Source: Xylogone sp. PMI_703 (taxonomy: Eukaryota > Ascomycota > Leotiomycetes). From it: a DNA stretch of 64,000 nt. Below the pieces are notes generated by a model. That model saw only the letters and a list, made by a program, of their open reading frames with translations, ran no database searches and was not told the origin of the DNA. Below, in pieces: positions 45,451 through 57,006 of the stretch. The stretch spans positions 1,426,001 to 1,490,000 of the forward strand of contig JAJTUQ010000002.1 of NCBI GenBank assembly GCA_021399445.1. The letters are read 5' to 3'. Numbering within the stretch: position 1 is the first letter of the stretch; every line of letters starts with the position of its first letter. Position numbers and translations under genes: made by a program.

Positions 45451-47838
45451 TCATGGTTCATCCTGGGCCTCGCTAGAAAGAAGTTCACACAACGCGGTTC
45501 CCAGCTGTTGGGCTACAGGGACCTTTAATCCAAACAACAGTTGCGAACCAGTCTCTATTGCACTATCACCTGAACAAGGATCCCCACCTGGCACTACTTG
45601 TCCATACCATATGATCAATGTTGCAAAATAAATACAAAATGGCAAGTGAGGGGGTTCAACAAACCGTGGCCTATCTTTTTCTGTCGACCGATAGCGACGG
45701 GGTGGCGACATCCCCTCTTGTACGATATGTAGTATTGCATTCGCATGCCATTGTGCTTTGCTGGCATGTGGACTATTTCTCCAAGCTTGAACTAGCTCCA
45801 TAGCCTCTTCCATTTGCGAAGGAATGGTAGTTTTTGCAGCGCCTTGTGTAAACCGCTGTACGTATCTCAGATTCGCATGAAGCGCAACTTGCGTCAAGTG
45901 AAAGAGTAGCATTTGAGGTATTTCAAGAGAACATGGAGTCGCTATCCTACTGGTTTTGTCCTGGATCCATTGGTTCAAGGCAAGTTCGACCAATTCGTGT
46001 TTCCACAGAGGTGGGTATGGTGAGCTCTCCAAATCTTGTGGACCCGCCATCCAGCTGTAGCATATAATTGTTGCCAGGTGATGCATATCTGCAGTTGGTA
46101 TACTCATCTGACTATTGGGGTTCGGCGTCGAGATTAGTCCACCAGTAGAAAGCCTTTGAAACTTGTGCATGCCGTCCGACGTTTGTGTGCTGAGCGGGCA
46201 TTCTACCGTGAACGATGGAGGTCGTTGCAACAATAGCACCCGGTAACAGTCAAGCACGCGCACCGCCTCCGAAAGCAGTTTAGCCAACCGACATTTCTCT
46301 GAAGCTGAATCCTGCGATAAAACATTCAAGCAGGAGCTAGTCGCGTGCAATTTACTGGCGTGAAAAACTTCAATGAACTCGTAGGCTCTCTTATCTCCAG
46401 TGCACAACCCATACATCTCAAGCAGGATGAAGGTCTTAGCAAAACTTAGTGACTCATCAAATGCTGGCGAGGTTGATTGCAGATATGCTTCAAGAAGTAG
46501 GCGTCTGGAGTCATTGTAAAGCTTTTTAGCAACTTTTATGCTTGCATGAGCCGTACAGTAAAGCCCACCTACAGCGGCCATAGCAAGATAAAGCTCCACT
46601 CGCGTGTTGTGATTCACTTCAAAATCATTGAATATAGTGAATGTGCTTGATATATGAGTTCTGGCAAGATTTAAAAGTACGTTGACGACATCTTTGTCAT
46701 ATATATCTAGCTGTGGGGGAACAGAATACCATGACCGTTTCTGCTCCTCTCGAGATGGAGAAGGCGCTCGTGAACGTCTCTGAATGTAGTCTTTCATAAT
46801 ATCCACAGCATTATCCACCGAAGAGCTACTGTCGATATCGAATGTTAATGGGTTCAAGGGCCACATATCATCCATGACCGAGACGTCGTTAAGGTCGTCA
46901 ACCCAGTTTCCCAGACACTAATACAAGGGTCAGTATTAAGATAATGCCGACCGGTCAAAGACATGACTGACCGGTTGGGGAAGCAGATCCTTCATCATCT
47001 CCATCTCATTCCAGATGTGATCCATCTGTATAGGACCCGTGGGAAACAATGCTTCAATCGAAGAATGAATTGCTGCTTCTGAGGTCATCTCTTGGTCAGT
47101 TCCCGGCGGAGAGAGATCCCCCATGCTGGGGTATGTATGAACGCTGCCAGCAGCTTCTAACACTCTTGATTCATCAATACTAGGCATAAGACTTGGCGTG
47201 ACTAGAGATGGCTCTATACTATTTGGCGACAAAGATTCTGGGATGAGAGCTGGCTCCGAATCACTTGTACCATTCGTTTCAATCTCATCATTGGGCCGAT
47301 TGTCAGGAGAGATGGGAACAATGTGACGAGGTCTACCAGGCGGTCTGCTGGAGCTAGAAACAGTGCAAGGTAGTAGTTTAGAGCGACAAGACTCGCAAGG
47401 TCGAGTATTATTGCATTTCAACTTTCGTTTGCGGCATTGATCACATGCGAGCCTTGAACGCTCGGTCTGACTTGGCCTTAACCTTCCGTCTGGTTGTCGC
47501 GAAACAGTCTCTGAAGCCGGACCATCTTCGGGATGAAACTTCTTCATGTGCTTCTCTCGGACATCGGCGCGAGGAAATCCAACATTGCAGTGAGGACAAT
47601 CGAATGGCCGCTCTCCAGTATCTATGGTAACCACAGTCGTCAGTGACCCATCAACGCACAGCCATGCTTAACTCACGGATCCTTCGATGCCGAATGAGAT
47701 GTTCATTTCGGGCAAAGGAGCGCTCGCAAATCTCGCACTGTGCCATGGTCAACGGACGGTCAACAATCACGATTACATCAGGCGCGAGCCACTGACACTT
47801 ACCCTTTTACCCAGAACCCGTCTCTGCGGTGCAGACAT
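45451..47838 (-). CDS. Transcription factor with two C2H2 fingers plus a Zn2Cys6 cluster, 737 aa
   Basis: Four minus-strand exons: 47838-47803, 47737-47677, 47621-46972 and 46917-45451, in phase. The first exon gives MSAPQRRVLGKR. Finger one has Cys13, Cys16, His29, His33; finger two Cys41, Cys44, His57, His62, joined by the classical HTGERPF linker. The Zn2Cys6 binuclear cluster follows at Cys92, 95, 102, 108, 111 and 118 with basic RKRKLK. The rest contains an acidic, Ser/Pro-rich region and a long helical fungal transcription factor domain (about residues 300-700). Proteins with both finger types are a known ascomycete group, usually nuclear regulators. Position inside the cluster of redox genes suggests a pathway-specific regulator, which is inference. 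Confidence 0.88.
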
Positions 47839-48636
47839 GGCGCAGGAACCCCACGGGGTAAGATCTATCTGCAGTGATGCTGTCTAAAAGATCTCTGGGG
47901 TACGTTCAATCTGGGGTATCTCTCTCGTTTTCTGGCTTCTGGGGGGCTTCCCCAGCTCGGGCATTATGACTCAGCAGAGGGGATTCTGTGGCATACAATT
48001 GGCTGCAGGCAGAACTCGGCAGAGTTGCTACTTTTTCCTTGGTGCCTCAATGCCTGAGCTAAGGCCCACCAGGGGGGCTAGTTAAGCCACAGCTGCAAAC
48101 TAGTGACTAGCTGCATACTGGTACTCGTCTCCAGCCCTGGCCCCAAAAGAACTTGCGATTTGAAATCCACAAACGCCGTCGAGACCGTATTCCCCCTTCC
48201 TGACCAAACAGACCAGCCATCTTACATGCTTTACTCAAAATCTAATAAAACCGAGATCAAGCGTGTTCCCTTCTGGATTAGCTTCCTCGCCTGACTTTCA
48301 AATGTGAAAGAATTAAATTACACATGGACCGTTCAACAATTTTTTCTTCTTTCTTCTTTCCTTTTAAGCATTTCACTAAACAAAATTCATATTGTAAAAT
48401 TTTATCTGTAACTTTATGTATAACAAAGGTTCAATATAATTTATGTACTTTTCAACCTTACTATAACCCCGAATTTATCTTGATTTATATCATTTTAGAG
48501 GTCGAAGTCCGAATAGTTTGATATAGTTATAAATATAAAGAAAATCTTTGATGGGATGTTCAAAAAGCTGAATATAAAGGGAAAATTGGTGAACGGACCG
48601 GAATATATTATATGCGGTCAGATATTTCTCGCCCAG
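47839..48636. other. Intergenic region upstream of the dual-finger regulator
   Basis: Promoter of the regulator on the right-hand side of its start, then a strongly AT-rich part (48300-48630). No gene or structured repeat was found. Confidence 0.45.
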
Positions 48637-50386
48637 CTAATTAGACATAAGCCTTTGCAAAGTTGCTGTCATTCTCGTACAACACGGCCAGGGCATCTTC
48701 TCAAGCTCGACTTTAAACGCCAGTAACGCCCTTCTGCTCCCATGCTGATTGCTATCACTGCTCCTACCGAGGGTTATCTTTGCCCATACCACCAGAGAGG
48801 CGTGAAAGACCACTATGGGCATCCAAACTGGACAGAGGGCTTCTCTCGATTTTGGGCATAGTGCGGCGATATCAAGCAGAGCCCATGCATGGGTCACCGA
48901 CTGATCTGAGATATTGGCCTCATTTGATGAACTTGAGAGATCAGTTCCATTTAGACTCGCACTAGAAGGTTGGTACTCAGCGAGTTGCGAGAGAACTGGA
49001 ATTGCGGGACAAGAAAGATAAAGTCTAGAATAGTGATAGAGCGCTAAGATATCAGGGCTCATGGAACCTTTAAATTTGCCATACCACTGATCCAGTGCTC
49101 TTAAAACGTGGCTTTCCATACGCTCAAGCTCTGTGTGAGCAGAAAATGGTACAAAAGGATTATACTTGTAGGTGGCGATTGGTATCGGGTTGATGATATT
49201 CGTAGCACTTCCTAGCGATCGACGTATAGTCATTGCATCGGAGATAATAGCAAGAAGTAGAAGTACCGCATGTTCGCGTGAGTTACTGTTAATGGTTGAG
49301 AAAAGAGGGTGGTTACTGCTACTTGGTTCCTGGAGAATTTCTCGATAGATGTCCTGAAACGCTAGTGTTGAAGAAGGCATAGTGGATAAGACTTCGACGG
49401 AGGAAAAGTTCAACGAGAGGTTCCAATGAAGCGCGTTAACGATATCCCATAGCCAGAGAGACCATAGAAGCGGGCTGTAGCAAGTATTGTAAGCAGAGAA
49501 TTTGTAAATAGACTTATAGCGCTCTGGAGAGATACACACCTATATGTCGATATCTTTTGTCTTAAACTAGACCCCAACGACCAGGGGTCACTCAATCGCA
49601 TACGGCGAGCAATCTCAAAATCGCTAAGCATAACTACCTAACTAGCTGAATTTGGTACTTACAGTCAATGAGGCACATATAAGAAGTGTGGCAATCTTGT
49701 GCGGAGAACCCATGGCTCCCAGTAATCCATAGGGTATAAGCAAAACAGCCTTTAGATCATGAGTCAAGTGAGCATGTGGTCCAAGAGCCGTGACTTACTG
49801 CCAGTAGCATCTCAGCAGAGCGAGCCAGTCCGTTGTCTACTTCGACCATTACTAGCCACAGATTCGCGCCTGCTGAAAAGAGGTTCTGGGCTTCTTCGAC
49901 GAAACCCCCGGAGGAGATCGAGGCTAAACAGGCCATAGCAAGACGCAACGGCGGGACGGTGGACTCGCGATTTGGTGCGGGCAGTGGAAAGCGGTCAAAG
50001 AAGACATGGTTCAAGCAACACCTCAAAAATCCTTGACATAGATTGGTCAAGCGACTGTCGTCCGGCAACCTTGGAAACTGGGACAAGAGGGTCAGGGGGT
50101 ACGTATACTTCTTCGAGACGTGCTCCTGCAAAATCGTCAGGCATGAGCATCTAGAGTAGAGCAGACCATAGTATACTTGGCTTTTGGGATCTATATGTAA
50201 CAACTGTTCACATCCAGCTGCATCTCCACTAGTCAAGAGGGCTCTTTTGAAGTCCGAAAGAAGGGCCGGGTCAGGCAGCTCATTGGCCGACGCGACATCT
50301 TGGTGCGAAGGTTCACGTTCTCCTGGCCAGTTTGAGGCTTGTGAGGTGACGCTCATCCTTGCTATGTTGCTAGAGTGTTCAGCCAT
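48637..50386 (-). CDS. Fungal transcription-factor-domain protein without DNA-binding domain, 528 aa
   Basis: Four exons are predicted: 50386-49799, 49749-49663, 49613-49540 and 49474-48637, in phase (1,587 nt). The sequence resembles the regulatory (middle homology) part of fungal zinc-finger factors: a helical region with LLHIDPKSQVYY, LAMACLASISSGG, RSAEMLLAAVLLIPYGLLG, RMRLSDPW and LLWSLWLWDIVNAL. The N terminus (MAEHSSNIARMSV) has no zinc-finger cysteines and no upstream exon with them is visible. The third join uses a 49-nt intron ending in GATTTTGAG, because the nearer AG would leave an impossibly short 25-nt intron. It may be a co-regulator or a decayed regulator that lost its DNA-binding exon. 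It lies next to, and on the same strand as, the dual-finger factor. Confidence 0.75.
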
Positions 50387-50784
50387 CAGCTTGATATATA
50401 AAGGGTAGTATGCAACCCCAGCAATGTTCCATCTCGCTCATTGCCTGGTACTTGGGGGAGTCGGCAGCTGGGGTAGGAACTAAACCGGATACGACTAAAA
50501 AATAATAATAATAGGCTTAAGATTAGCGAATCATCTATGAAGCACTAAGGACAAGAGGATTATTGAACTTGCACTTCATAAATAAGTTATTATTCGAATT
50601 ACTGTGAAATGGACAAAATAAAGAGTGAGAATACTGTCCGCTCCAAGCTGGCAACTGAGTTGCTCAACGGCCATTACTAGTTCATGTCTCTTGCATTGTT
50701 CTTGTTAGGAATAGGTTAAATCTTATTTGAAATACGAACAAATCGAGAACTAATATATTAAGTTTAATTCCCATGTCCATTTAA
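50387..50784. other. Promoter of the regulator-like gene and 3' flank of the ALDH gene
   Basis: About 400 bp, AT-rich in the part next to the dehydrogenase gene. No coding or repeat feature. Confidence 0.45.
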
Positions 50785-52523
50785 TCACGCAAATAAACCT
50801 CCAGGACCCTTCTTCGATAATTCCTTCCAGTATGTGACTGTGCGAGAATTAGTGTAGTACGTGAGCCCCAGAGGGCCTAGCTCTCCGCCTATCCCACTCT
50901 GCTTGTGGGCACCAAATAGTGCAATTGGATCGAGCTTAAGCCCACCGTTGACCCATACGCTCCCTGTTTCTAGGCCCTCAGCTATCTGCCATGCCCGCTT
51001 TTCATCGCGGCAGTAAATTGTTCCACCTAAGCCTGTTAGAGTATCATTTGCTCGCTCTATCACCTCCTCATCATCACGCCATGTCAGCACTGGGATAATG
51101 GGTCCAAAGGGCTCCTCTTGTACAATACGAGAACTCTCTGGCGGCTTAGCTATCACTGCTGGTTCTACGAAAAAGCCTGGTCGTTTCCCATCTGTGGAGA
51201 TGTTGGCCCCACCAACTGCAAACTCATATTCTTGCTTCTCGCAGTCGTCGTAAATCGACTTAACCTTCTCATACTGCATCTTATTCTGGATCGGGCTGCA
51301 GAACCCTTCACCGGCCCTGTAGGTTTTGACGATTGCCGTAAAGTGTGACATGAACTCCTGGTATATAGACTCGTGTACGTATATGCGTTTCGTTGCCATG
51401 CAAATCTGACCCGAGTGTGCAAAAGATGCCACAGCTACCAGTTCTGCCGCCTTCGGGACATCAAAGTCCTCGGTAATTATAGCCGCATCGTTGCCGCCTC
51501 TGGAGGATTCTTTTGTTAGCTTACACATACATCATCTTGTCAGGCTGCAGAAGCATTACAGTTCAAGATTGACTCTTTTCAAGGTCTCAGATGCTGCGGC
51601 CATTACTCTCTTACCAGTGGCAGTCGAGCCAGTAAACGAGATCTTAGCGATGCCTGGGTGCTTTGTAATCCATGGACCCAGAGAATCATCCCCTCCGAGA
51701 ACCTGTACTACCCCAGGAGGGAAAATCTGTGTAGCAATTTCTCCTATTTTGAGAGCCGAATAAGGGGTAAAGGGACTAGGGGGTGTCAAATGTGGAACTA
51801 GACGATACTCTGAGGGACTGAAGGGACTAACGAAGGCTTAAGGATAATAGTGCACCCCGTCACAAGTGCAGGCGCTATTTTCAGAATGGCCAGTTGAAAA
51901 GGATAGTTCCAAGGAGTAATCCCTGCTACTACACCAATTGGAACATGCTGGACTACCACTTTTACATCCTCGGTATCCTTAAGGACTTGATCTGGAACTG
52001 ACCAATCCGCTGCAGCCTGTCAGATTCAATTTCTCATCTAAGATTTTGGACACTCGCCATGATTCTTTACGGTGTTTATACCCATGACAGTTTCTGATCC
52101 TGCGAATTGAATCTGCACCTGTGTCAGGCAAGCTAACAAAATAACAATACGGGAATGTTATACGGGCTTGCCGGTTTCCTTGCTAAGTAGCCCGGTGAAT
52201 TCATCCTTGTAATTCTCTAGGCAATTGGCGAATTCTTTTATTAGCTTGCTTCTTTGTTGTTGGCCTACTTTAGACCACTTTTTAAACGCATTATTTGCAG
52301 CAGTGACTGCCTTGTCAAGATCCTTCTCGGTGGCCACAGGAACTTCCCAAAGTGCCTTTCCGGTGCTGGGATCTGTTCCGTGGTATGTTCTTTCACCTGT
52401 CAACTTCTCATTGCTGACGATCTGTTTGCTTTTAGCTGCCAAACTATCATCGTAGTGAATTTCTAGTGAAAGCTGTTGGTAACCTACGTTATAGAATTTA
52501 TCAAACGATATCTTGCTAGCCAT
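50785..52523 (-). CDS. Aldehyde dehydrogenase (NAD(P)+-dependent), 507 aa
   Basis: Five exons on the minus strand: 52523-52164, 52118-52071, 52016-51832, 51775-51560 and 51499-50785, all in phase (1,524 nt). The enzyme oxidises aldehydes to acids. It has TPWNYP, the cofactor-binding [11 protein letters not shown], the general base Glu269 in LELGG, and the catalytic Cys303 in SGQIC, numbering that fits the family; [10 protein letters not shown] follows. Length is normal. Small exon two (16 codons) is needed for the segment between TGKP and AAADW. It is divergent from the zinc alcohol dehydrogenase across 567 bp, so the two could oxidise an alcohol to the acid in two steps. Confidence 0.93.
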
Positions 52524-53090
52524 GAAAAGAGTGTCATTAATAAAGAATTAATATTTATTGGGAACAAGTTTTCAAGTTTTCGAGATATTTAGCTTCATAT
52601 ATAGATAAAAGCGAACAATTATTGAGTAATCTTTTGCTTCCTATTGTGTCAAATTAGCGTTCACGTTGTGCCAAGATGAGGGACGGATAAAATACCGTAA
52701 TCGAGAGGAATGAAATTGCCGCGATGGGGAGGTAACTTGTCAACCATGTCTTGCTTACCCCACACTTTGTTCCAAGCAAGACTGAATGAAGATGAGTTGG
52801 GGAATGTTCCGTATATTGTGGATACAAAGAGGTTGTCTGTGTTGTGCCTGTCTAACATCAACGTGGGCAAATGCTTCAACCCATTGTTGTACAAGCTGGG
52901 GTAAGCCGAACGAGTAGAGAACTGGTGATAGAAGACTTAAGTTGTTGTTGAAACATATCTAGGATTTATCAGCTCACCCGACAGCTTTACTTACGATTGC
53001 TATGATTCGGACAGATGCATGAATAGTTACCAAACACAACTATATGGTGGCCGCTAAATAGTATTTCTTTGTAGTTATTTTGATTACATT
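52524..53090. promoter_or_regulatory. Bidirectional promoter ALDH / alcohol dehydrogenase
   Basis: The two divergent start codons are 567 bp apart. An inverted CGG-N8-CCG occurs at 52684-52697, a spacing compatible with a Zn2Cys6 homodimer site, and CCGCGA follows at 52719. Binding is inferred only. Confidence 0.45.
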
Positions 53091-54388
53091 ATGGATCTCC
53101 CAGAAAGAAACATTCCAACAACCGCACTCATAGTAGAGAAACCAGGGGAACCTTTTATCCTACGAGATGTTATTCTGGATGAGGTTCGATCGAACGAGCT
53201 TCTCGTCGAGATGAAATATGTCGGTATATGTCATACTGTAGGTCATGCGTGAAGCCTGCACACTACTATCAATTATTTGCTCACCAAGGCTGCAGGACTT
53301 GGTTGTACAAGCAGGAAAAATGCCATTGGGTTCATTCCCGGCTGTGTTGGGACATGAAGGAGCAGGTATTATCCGCAGGCTGGGAAAGGGGCTTGGAAAT
53401 TCCGGCCTCGAACTTGGTGACCGTGTGATTCTTAGCTACTCTTCATGTCTCAACTGCTATGCCTGTCGAGAAGGGCGTAAAGGGGCGTGTGAAAGTATCG
53501 CTATGATCAACTTTGTGGGAACACGGGCCAATGAATCGCCTATACGCCTACCCAATGGAGAACACGTTCGCGGTCCATTCTTCGGTCAGTCATCATTTAG
53601 CAAATTGGCCGTTGTCGATGCGCGCTCTGTCGTCAAGTATTCTGGCCCTGTGGAAGACTTGGCGTTTTTGGCTCCACTTGGTTGTGGTTACATGACCGGA
53701 GCTGCGACTGTGCTCAATGTCTTGGAGCCGAAATCCACAAGCAGCCTGGCTATTCTGGGACTTGGTGCAGTCGGACTTAGTGCTCTGATGGCAGCTAAAT
53801 CAGAGAATATCCGGGAGATCATTGCGGTAGATATTATTGAATCAAGATTACAGCTTGCGGCTTCTCTAGGAGCTACGAAACTCATCAACTCAAAGGATTA
53901 TGAATCAATTGAATCAGCTATCCATGAACTACTCCCTGGAGGTGCTGATTTCATTATCGACACCACTGGTCTAACGAGTATAATTAACAGTGGCGTGAAA
54001 GCTCTGGCACACGGAGGCACGTTTGCTATTGTCGGAACCCCTCGCCCGCAAGAGCTGTTGGAAATTGAGGCTTTAGATATGCTAATTCACTGCAAAACTC
54101 TGATAGGTGTCACAGGAGGCTATTGTGATCCCCAGCAGGTGAGAATATATTGTTGCTGTCTCCCATGTAGCCACTAATCTCATTGGCTAGTTCATTCCTC
54201 GCCTTATCAAATTATTCCAGTCCGGGTCCTTCCCGGTAGATAGTCTGTATAAGGTGTATCCGCCAACTCAACTCGAAGAAGCGGTTGAGGATATGAAATC
54301 TGGAGAAGTATTAAAGTGTTCCTCCTCGAATCTATATTGGTTATTACTAATGTTTGATTAGGTGATAAAACCCGTGCTAGCTTGGTGA
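53091..54388 (+). CDS. Zinc-dependent alcohol dehydrogenase (aryl-alcohol type), 377 aa
   Basis: Four exons: 53091-53237, 53296-54138, 54191-54307 and 54362-54388; the last adds only VIKPVLAW after a perfect TACTAAT branch site. Medium-chain dehydrogenases oxidise primary alcohols with NAD+. Catalytic zinc ligands are Cys47 (GICHTD), His69 with Glu70 (GHEGAG) and the Cys in LGCGYMTGA. The structural zinc is kept (Cys-x2-Cys-x2-Cys-x7-Cys in SSCLNCYACREGRKGAC), and the Rossmann motif is GLGAVG followed by an acidic AVDI end, which favours NAD+. Pattern and length resemble benzyl/aryl-alcohol dehydrogenases. Shares a promoter with the aldehyde dehydrogenase. Confidence 0.93.
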
Positions 54389-54736
54389 ATTAATCTCTGC
54401 TCATACAATGTTGTCCTTGAAGTAGAATTCTCCTCCCAGGGTTAGTTAGATTGTTAAGTAATGAAATAAGTATACAAAAGTCAAGATTACAATATTAAGA
54501 TTTATAATATACTACCAGGAAGTTGATGAGAGAATAGCAAGGAATAAGAACACCATTAACATTGACTTGAGTAATATTAACATGTTTGCAGTAGTTATAC
54601 GTTAGCCATATCTTGTTGAGACATATCGAATGAGAAACCAGGCAGTACTTCGACTTAACCTGTAGACCACGAAAGCACATAGCAATAGCGTGACCTGCTT
54701 CTGCTCAATAATACTATCTTTTGCAGTTAACATCAA
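54389..54736. other. Convergent intergenic region
   Basis: AT-rich 3' flanks of the alcohol dehydrogenase and the amidohydrolase genes. Nothing else is seen. Confidence 0.5.
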
Positions 54737-56168
54737 TCATGCCGAACCCAACTTGAGTCCTTCCTTCCAAACACCGACAATACCTTCTCCATCCCACATG
54801 TTCTGGAGCTTTTGTGTGATATCTCCCTTGACGAGTACTAAGTCCGCTCTTTTCCCTTCGGAAATGGCGCCACGATCGTGAAAGCCGAACCGTTTTGCGG
54901 TGACTGAAGTTGCAGTAGCTAAAGCGTCCGTGATACTAAACCCGCATTCTTCCACATACATCTCTAGTTCCTGCCAAAGACTTGGACCACTTGCAAGGCC
55001 CTTAAGGCCTACTGAAGAATCTGTTCCCGCAACAATGTCAATACCTTCTTTCTTAAGGCGTCTTACTGTCTGGTAAGCGTATTCTAACTTAGCCTCTGGC
55101 GCCTTAATTCCCAGTGCATCTGCCATAGTTTCCCTCCCTGTATTGTCAATGATGCCTCTTTTATGCGCAATCTCGGCAAACTTGTCTCTACGAGATTGAT
55201 TCTCGTTGGTCAAGCTACTCAGTAAAGTAAGTGTCGGTATAACAAATGCTCCCGTTTTCTTGTAGAGCTCAATGATACTCTCTGGCGGTGCTTGATCGAC
55301 AAAGGTATGTGTCAATCCGTCCGCGCCCGACTGTAGAATGACTTCAGTGCTACCTGCATCTAAGGCATGTCCTACGACTAGCATGTCCTCTGCGTGGGCC
55401 GCTTCAACTACTGCTGTTTGAAGCCCCAGCGTGGGTACTTGTAACTGATTACTAGGGAAGACAAGCGAGCAACAATCCTCTTGTATCAGTTTGATGTAAT
55501 CCGCGCCGCTTGCCTTGTTCATTCTGACGAAATCGGCTGCATTCTCTATCGTCAAGTTTGGAAAGCCAGACACATAAGCTTTCAACTAGCATCATTGTTA
55601 GCTCTTCCAAGAAATCTTTCATATCGTAGTTTTGCCTTTGATAGGTGGTTCAAAACCACAGCGTAATAAGGGAAAAAGGAGTAGAAGTCAAGCTGACCTC
55701 TTCACTTGGTGTTTCACCGAGAACGATAGGCTTTGGCCATCCGCCTTGAATTGTTGCAGCGTAAAGGGAGCTCTTCAGATCTGACATGGAGACCATGCCA
55801 CCACTCCGTTTTGCGTAAGCCAGCTCATCCGCCGCCTCCTGGCGCAGTTTCTTGACCGCAGACAAATCGGAATGCATATCGCAGACAGTGGTAACACCAC
55901 TTTTAAGTGGAGCCCTCAGAATAAAAGAGGTGTCAGTGTCCGGTGGGAGATGAATATGATAACAGTGCACGTGAGCATCAATTAGACCAGGAAAGAGGGA
56001 GCAGCCGCTGCCGTTAATGACCGTGACTCCTTCGGGGAACGTCTCGTCATTATTAGAGCGTAATACGCTTGTAATTAATCCAGATGTCGTGTCGAACGTA
56101 ACTGTAGCATTTGGAGAGATGCTGTATCCATCAAACAGGAGGACTGAGTGAATGACAGTTTTACCCAT
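54737..56168 (-). CDS. Metal-dependent amidohydrolase (imidazolonepropionase-like), 439 aa
   Basis: Two exons, 56168-55698 and 55585-54737, phase 0. Members of this superfamily hydrolyse amides, lactams or lactones in a TIM barrel with one or two metals. Metal-binding motifs are visible: GLIDAHVH (His66, His68), YIKL (possible bridging Lys), VVGHALD (His), LTHTF (His) and the barrel-end AGTDSS (Asp). A small beta domain precedes and follows the barrel (LFDGYSISPN; GKRADLVLVKGD). All expected ligands are present, so it is probably active; the substrate is unknown. The chosen start (MGKTV) avoids a TTG-initiated extension. No signal peptide, so cytosolic. It runs in the same direction as the BVMO. 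Confidence 0.9.
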
Positions 56169-57006
56169 GTTCAAGCTCGGTGAATGGTTCAATGAAGTAT
56201 CTGGCAAGAGATGAAACGTTGTTCCAAAATGTAAGAAGTAGGAGCGCCTAATCTCTATTAATCCGTATCCGATCTAGTAAATTTACACAAGGTTCAAGAA
56301 AACGCTTCAAACAAACTTGCTCTGCTCTGAGCCCTGTTGCAATATTTCACACAGTTTAGAATCTCCTAATAGTCAAGCGCCTTTTGATAATTATTGTAGC
56401 TGTGGCAATTTTGGAAGTCTCTAGGATTAGTTTCCCTTATTCTTGATAACGGTAAAAGTAGAGTTAAAGCAAAATGAGCACGGTGGGTAACTAGCGTCCG
56501 GATAGTGGAACATGGGAAGTATAAATAAGGCGTCCAGCTTTCAAAGCACCAGTTACAGATAATCATCAGCTTTCTCTTAGCCAACCAACCGCGGGATAGG
56601 CCCGGTCTCCGCGGCTCAATTAACCATCACCTATTACAGCATCCCTAGGATCACATAACAAGACCGATACTCTACAGGTAACTAACAAATCTTCGCCATC
56701 CGGGCTTAGACTAAGATTGGCCTCGACAACCATTCAACCAGGACAACTGGCAGAAGAAAATAGGTATCCAGCACATGGCTTCTAGCACGAAGACGTGAGT
56801 GCTATCATCCAATACGTTCTACAACATCACTTATATAGGGAGCAATATTCAAAGATATACCGCATATAGAAATGGCAAAGTTACAATTTTCTAGCGTAAT
56901 ATAGCACTTAAAAAAAAGTAATATCGTGTAACGCAGCGAGCTGTACTCTATACTATGGCATTGTTTGTTATCATACACCCCAAATCTCTGCTAGGCAGAG
57001 CGTAAG
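56169..57006. promoter_or_regulatory. Promoter of the amidohydrolase with two CCGCGG sites; 3' flank of BVMO
   Basis: No gene is supported. CCGCGG occurs at 56589-56594 (followed by GATAGG) and at 56609-56614, 20 bp apart, about 0.43 kb upstream of the amidohydrolase start. The first shares CCGCGGGAT with the site at 38677. Confidence 0.45.
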
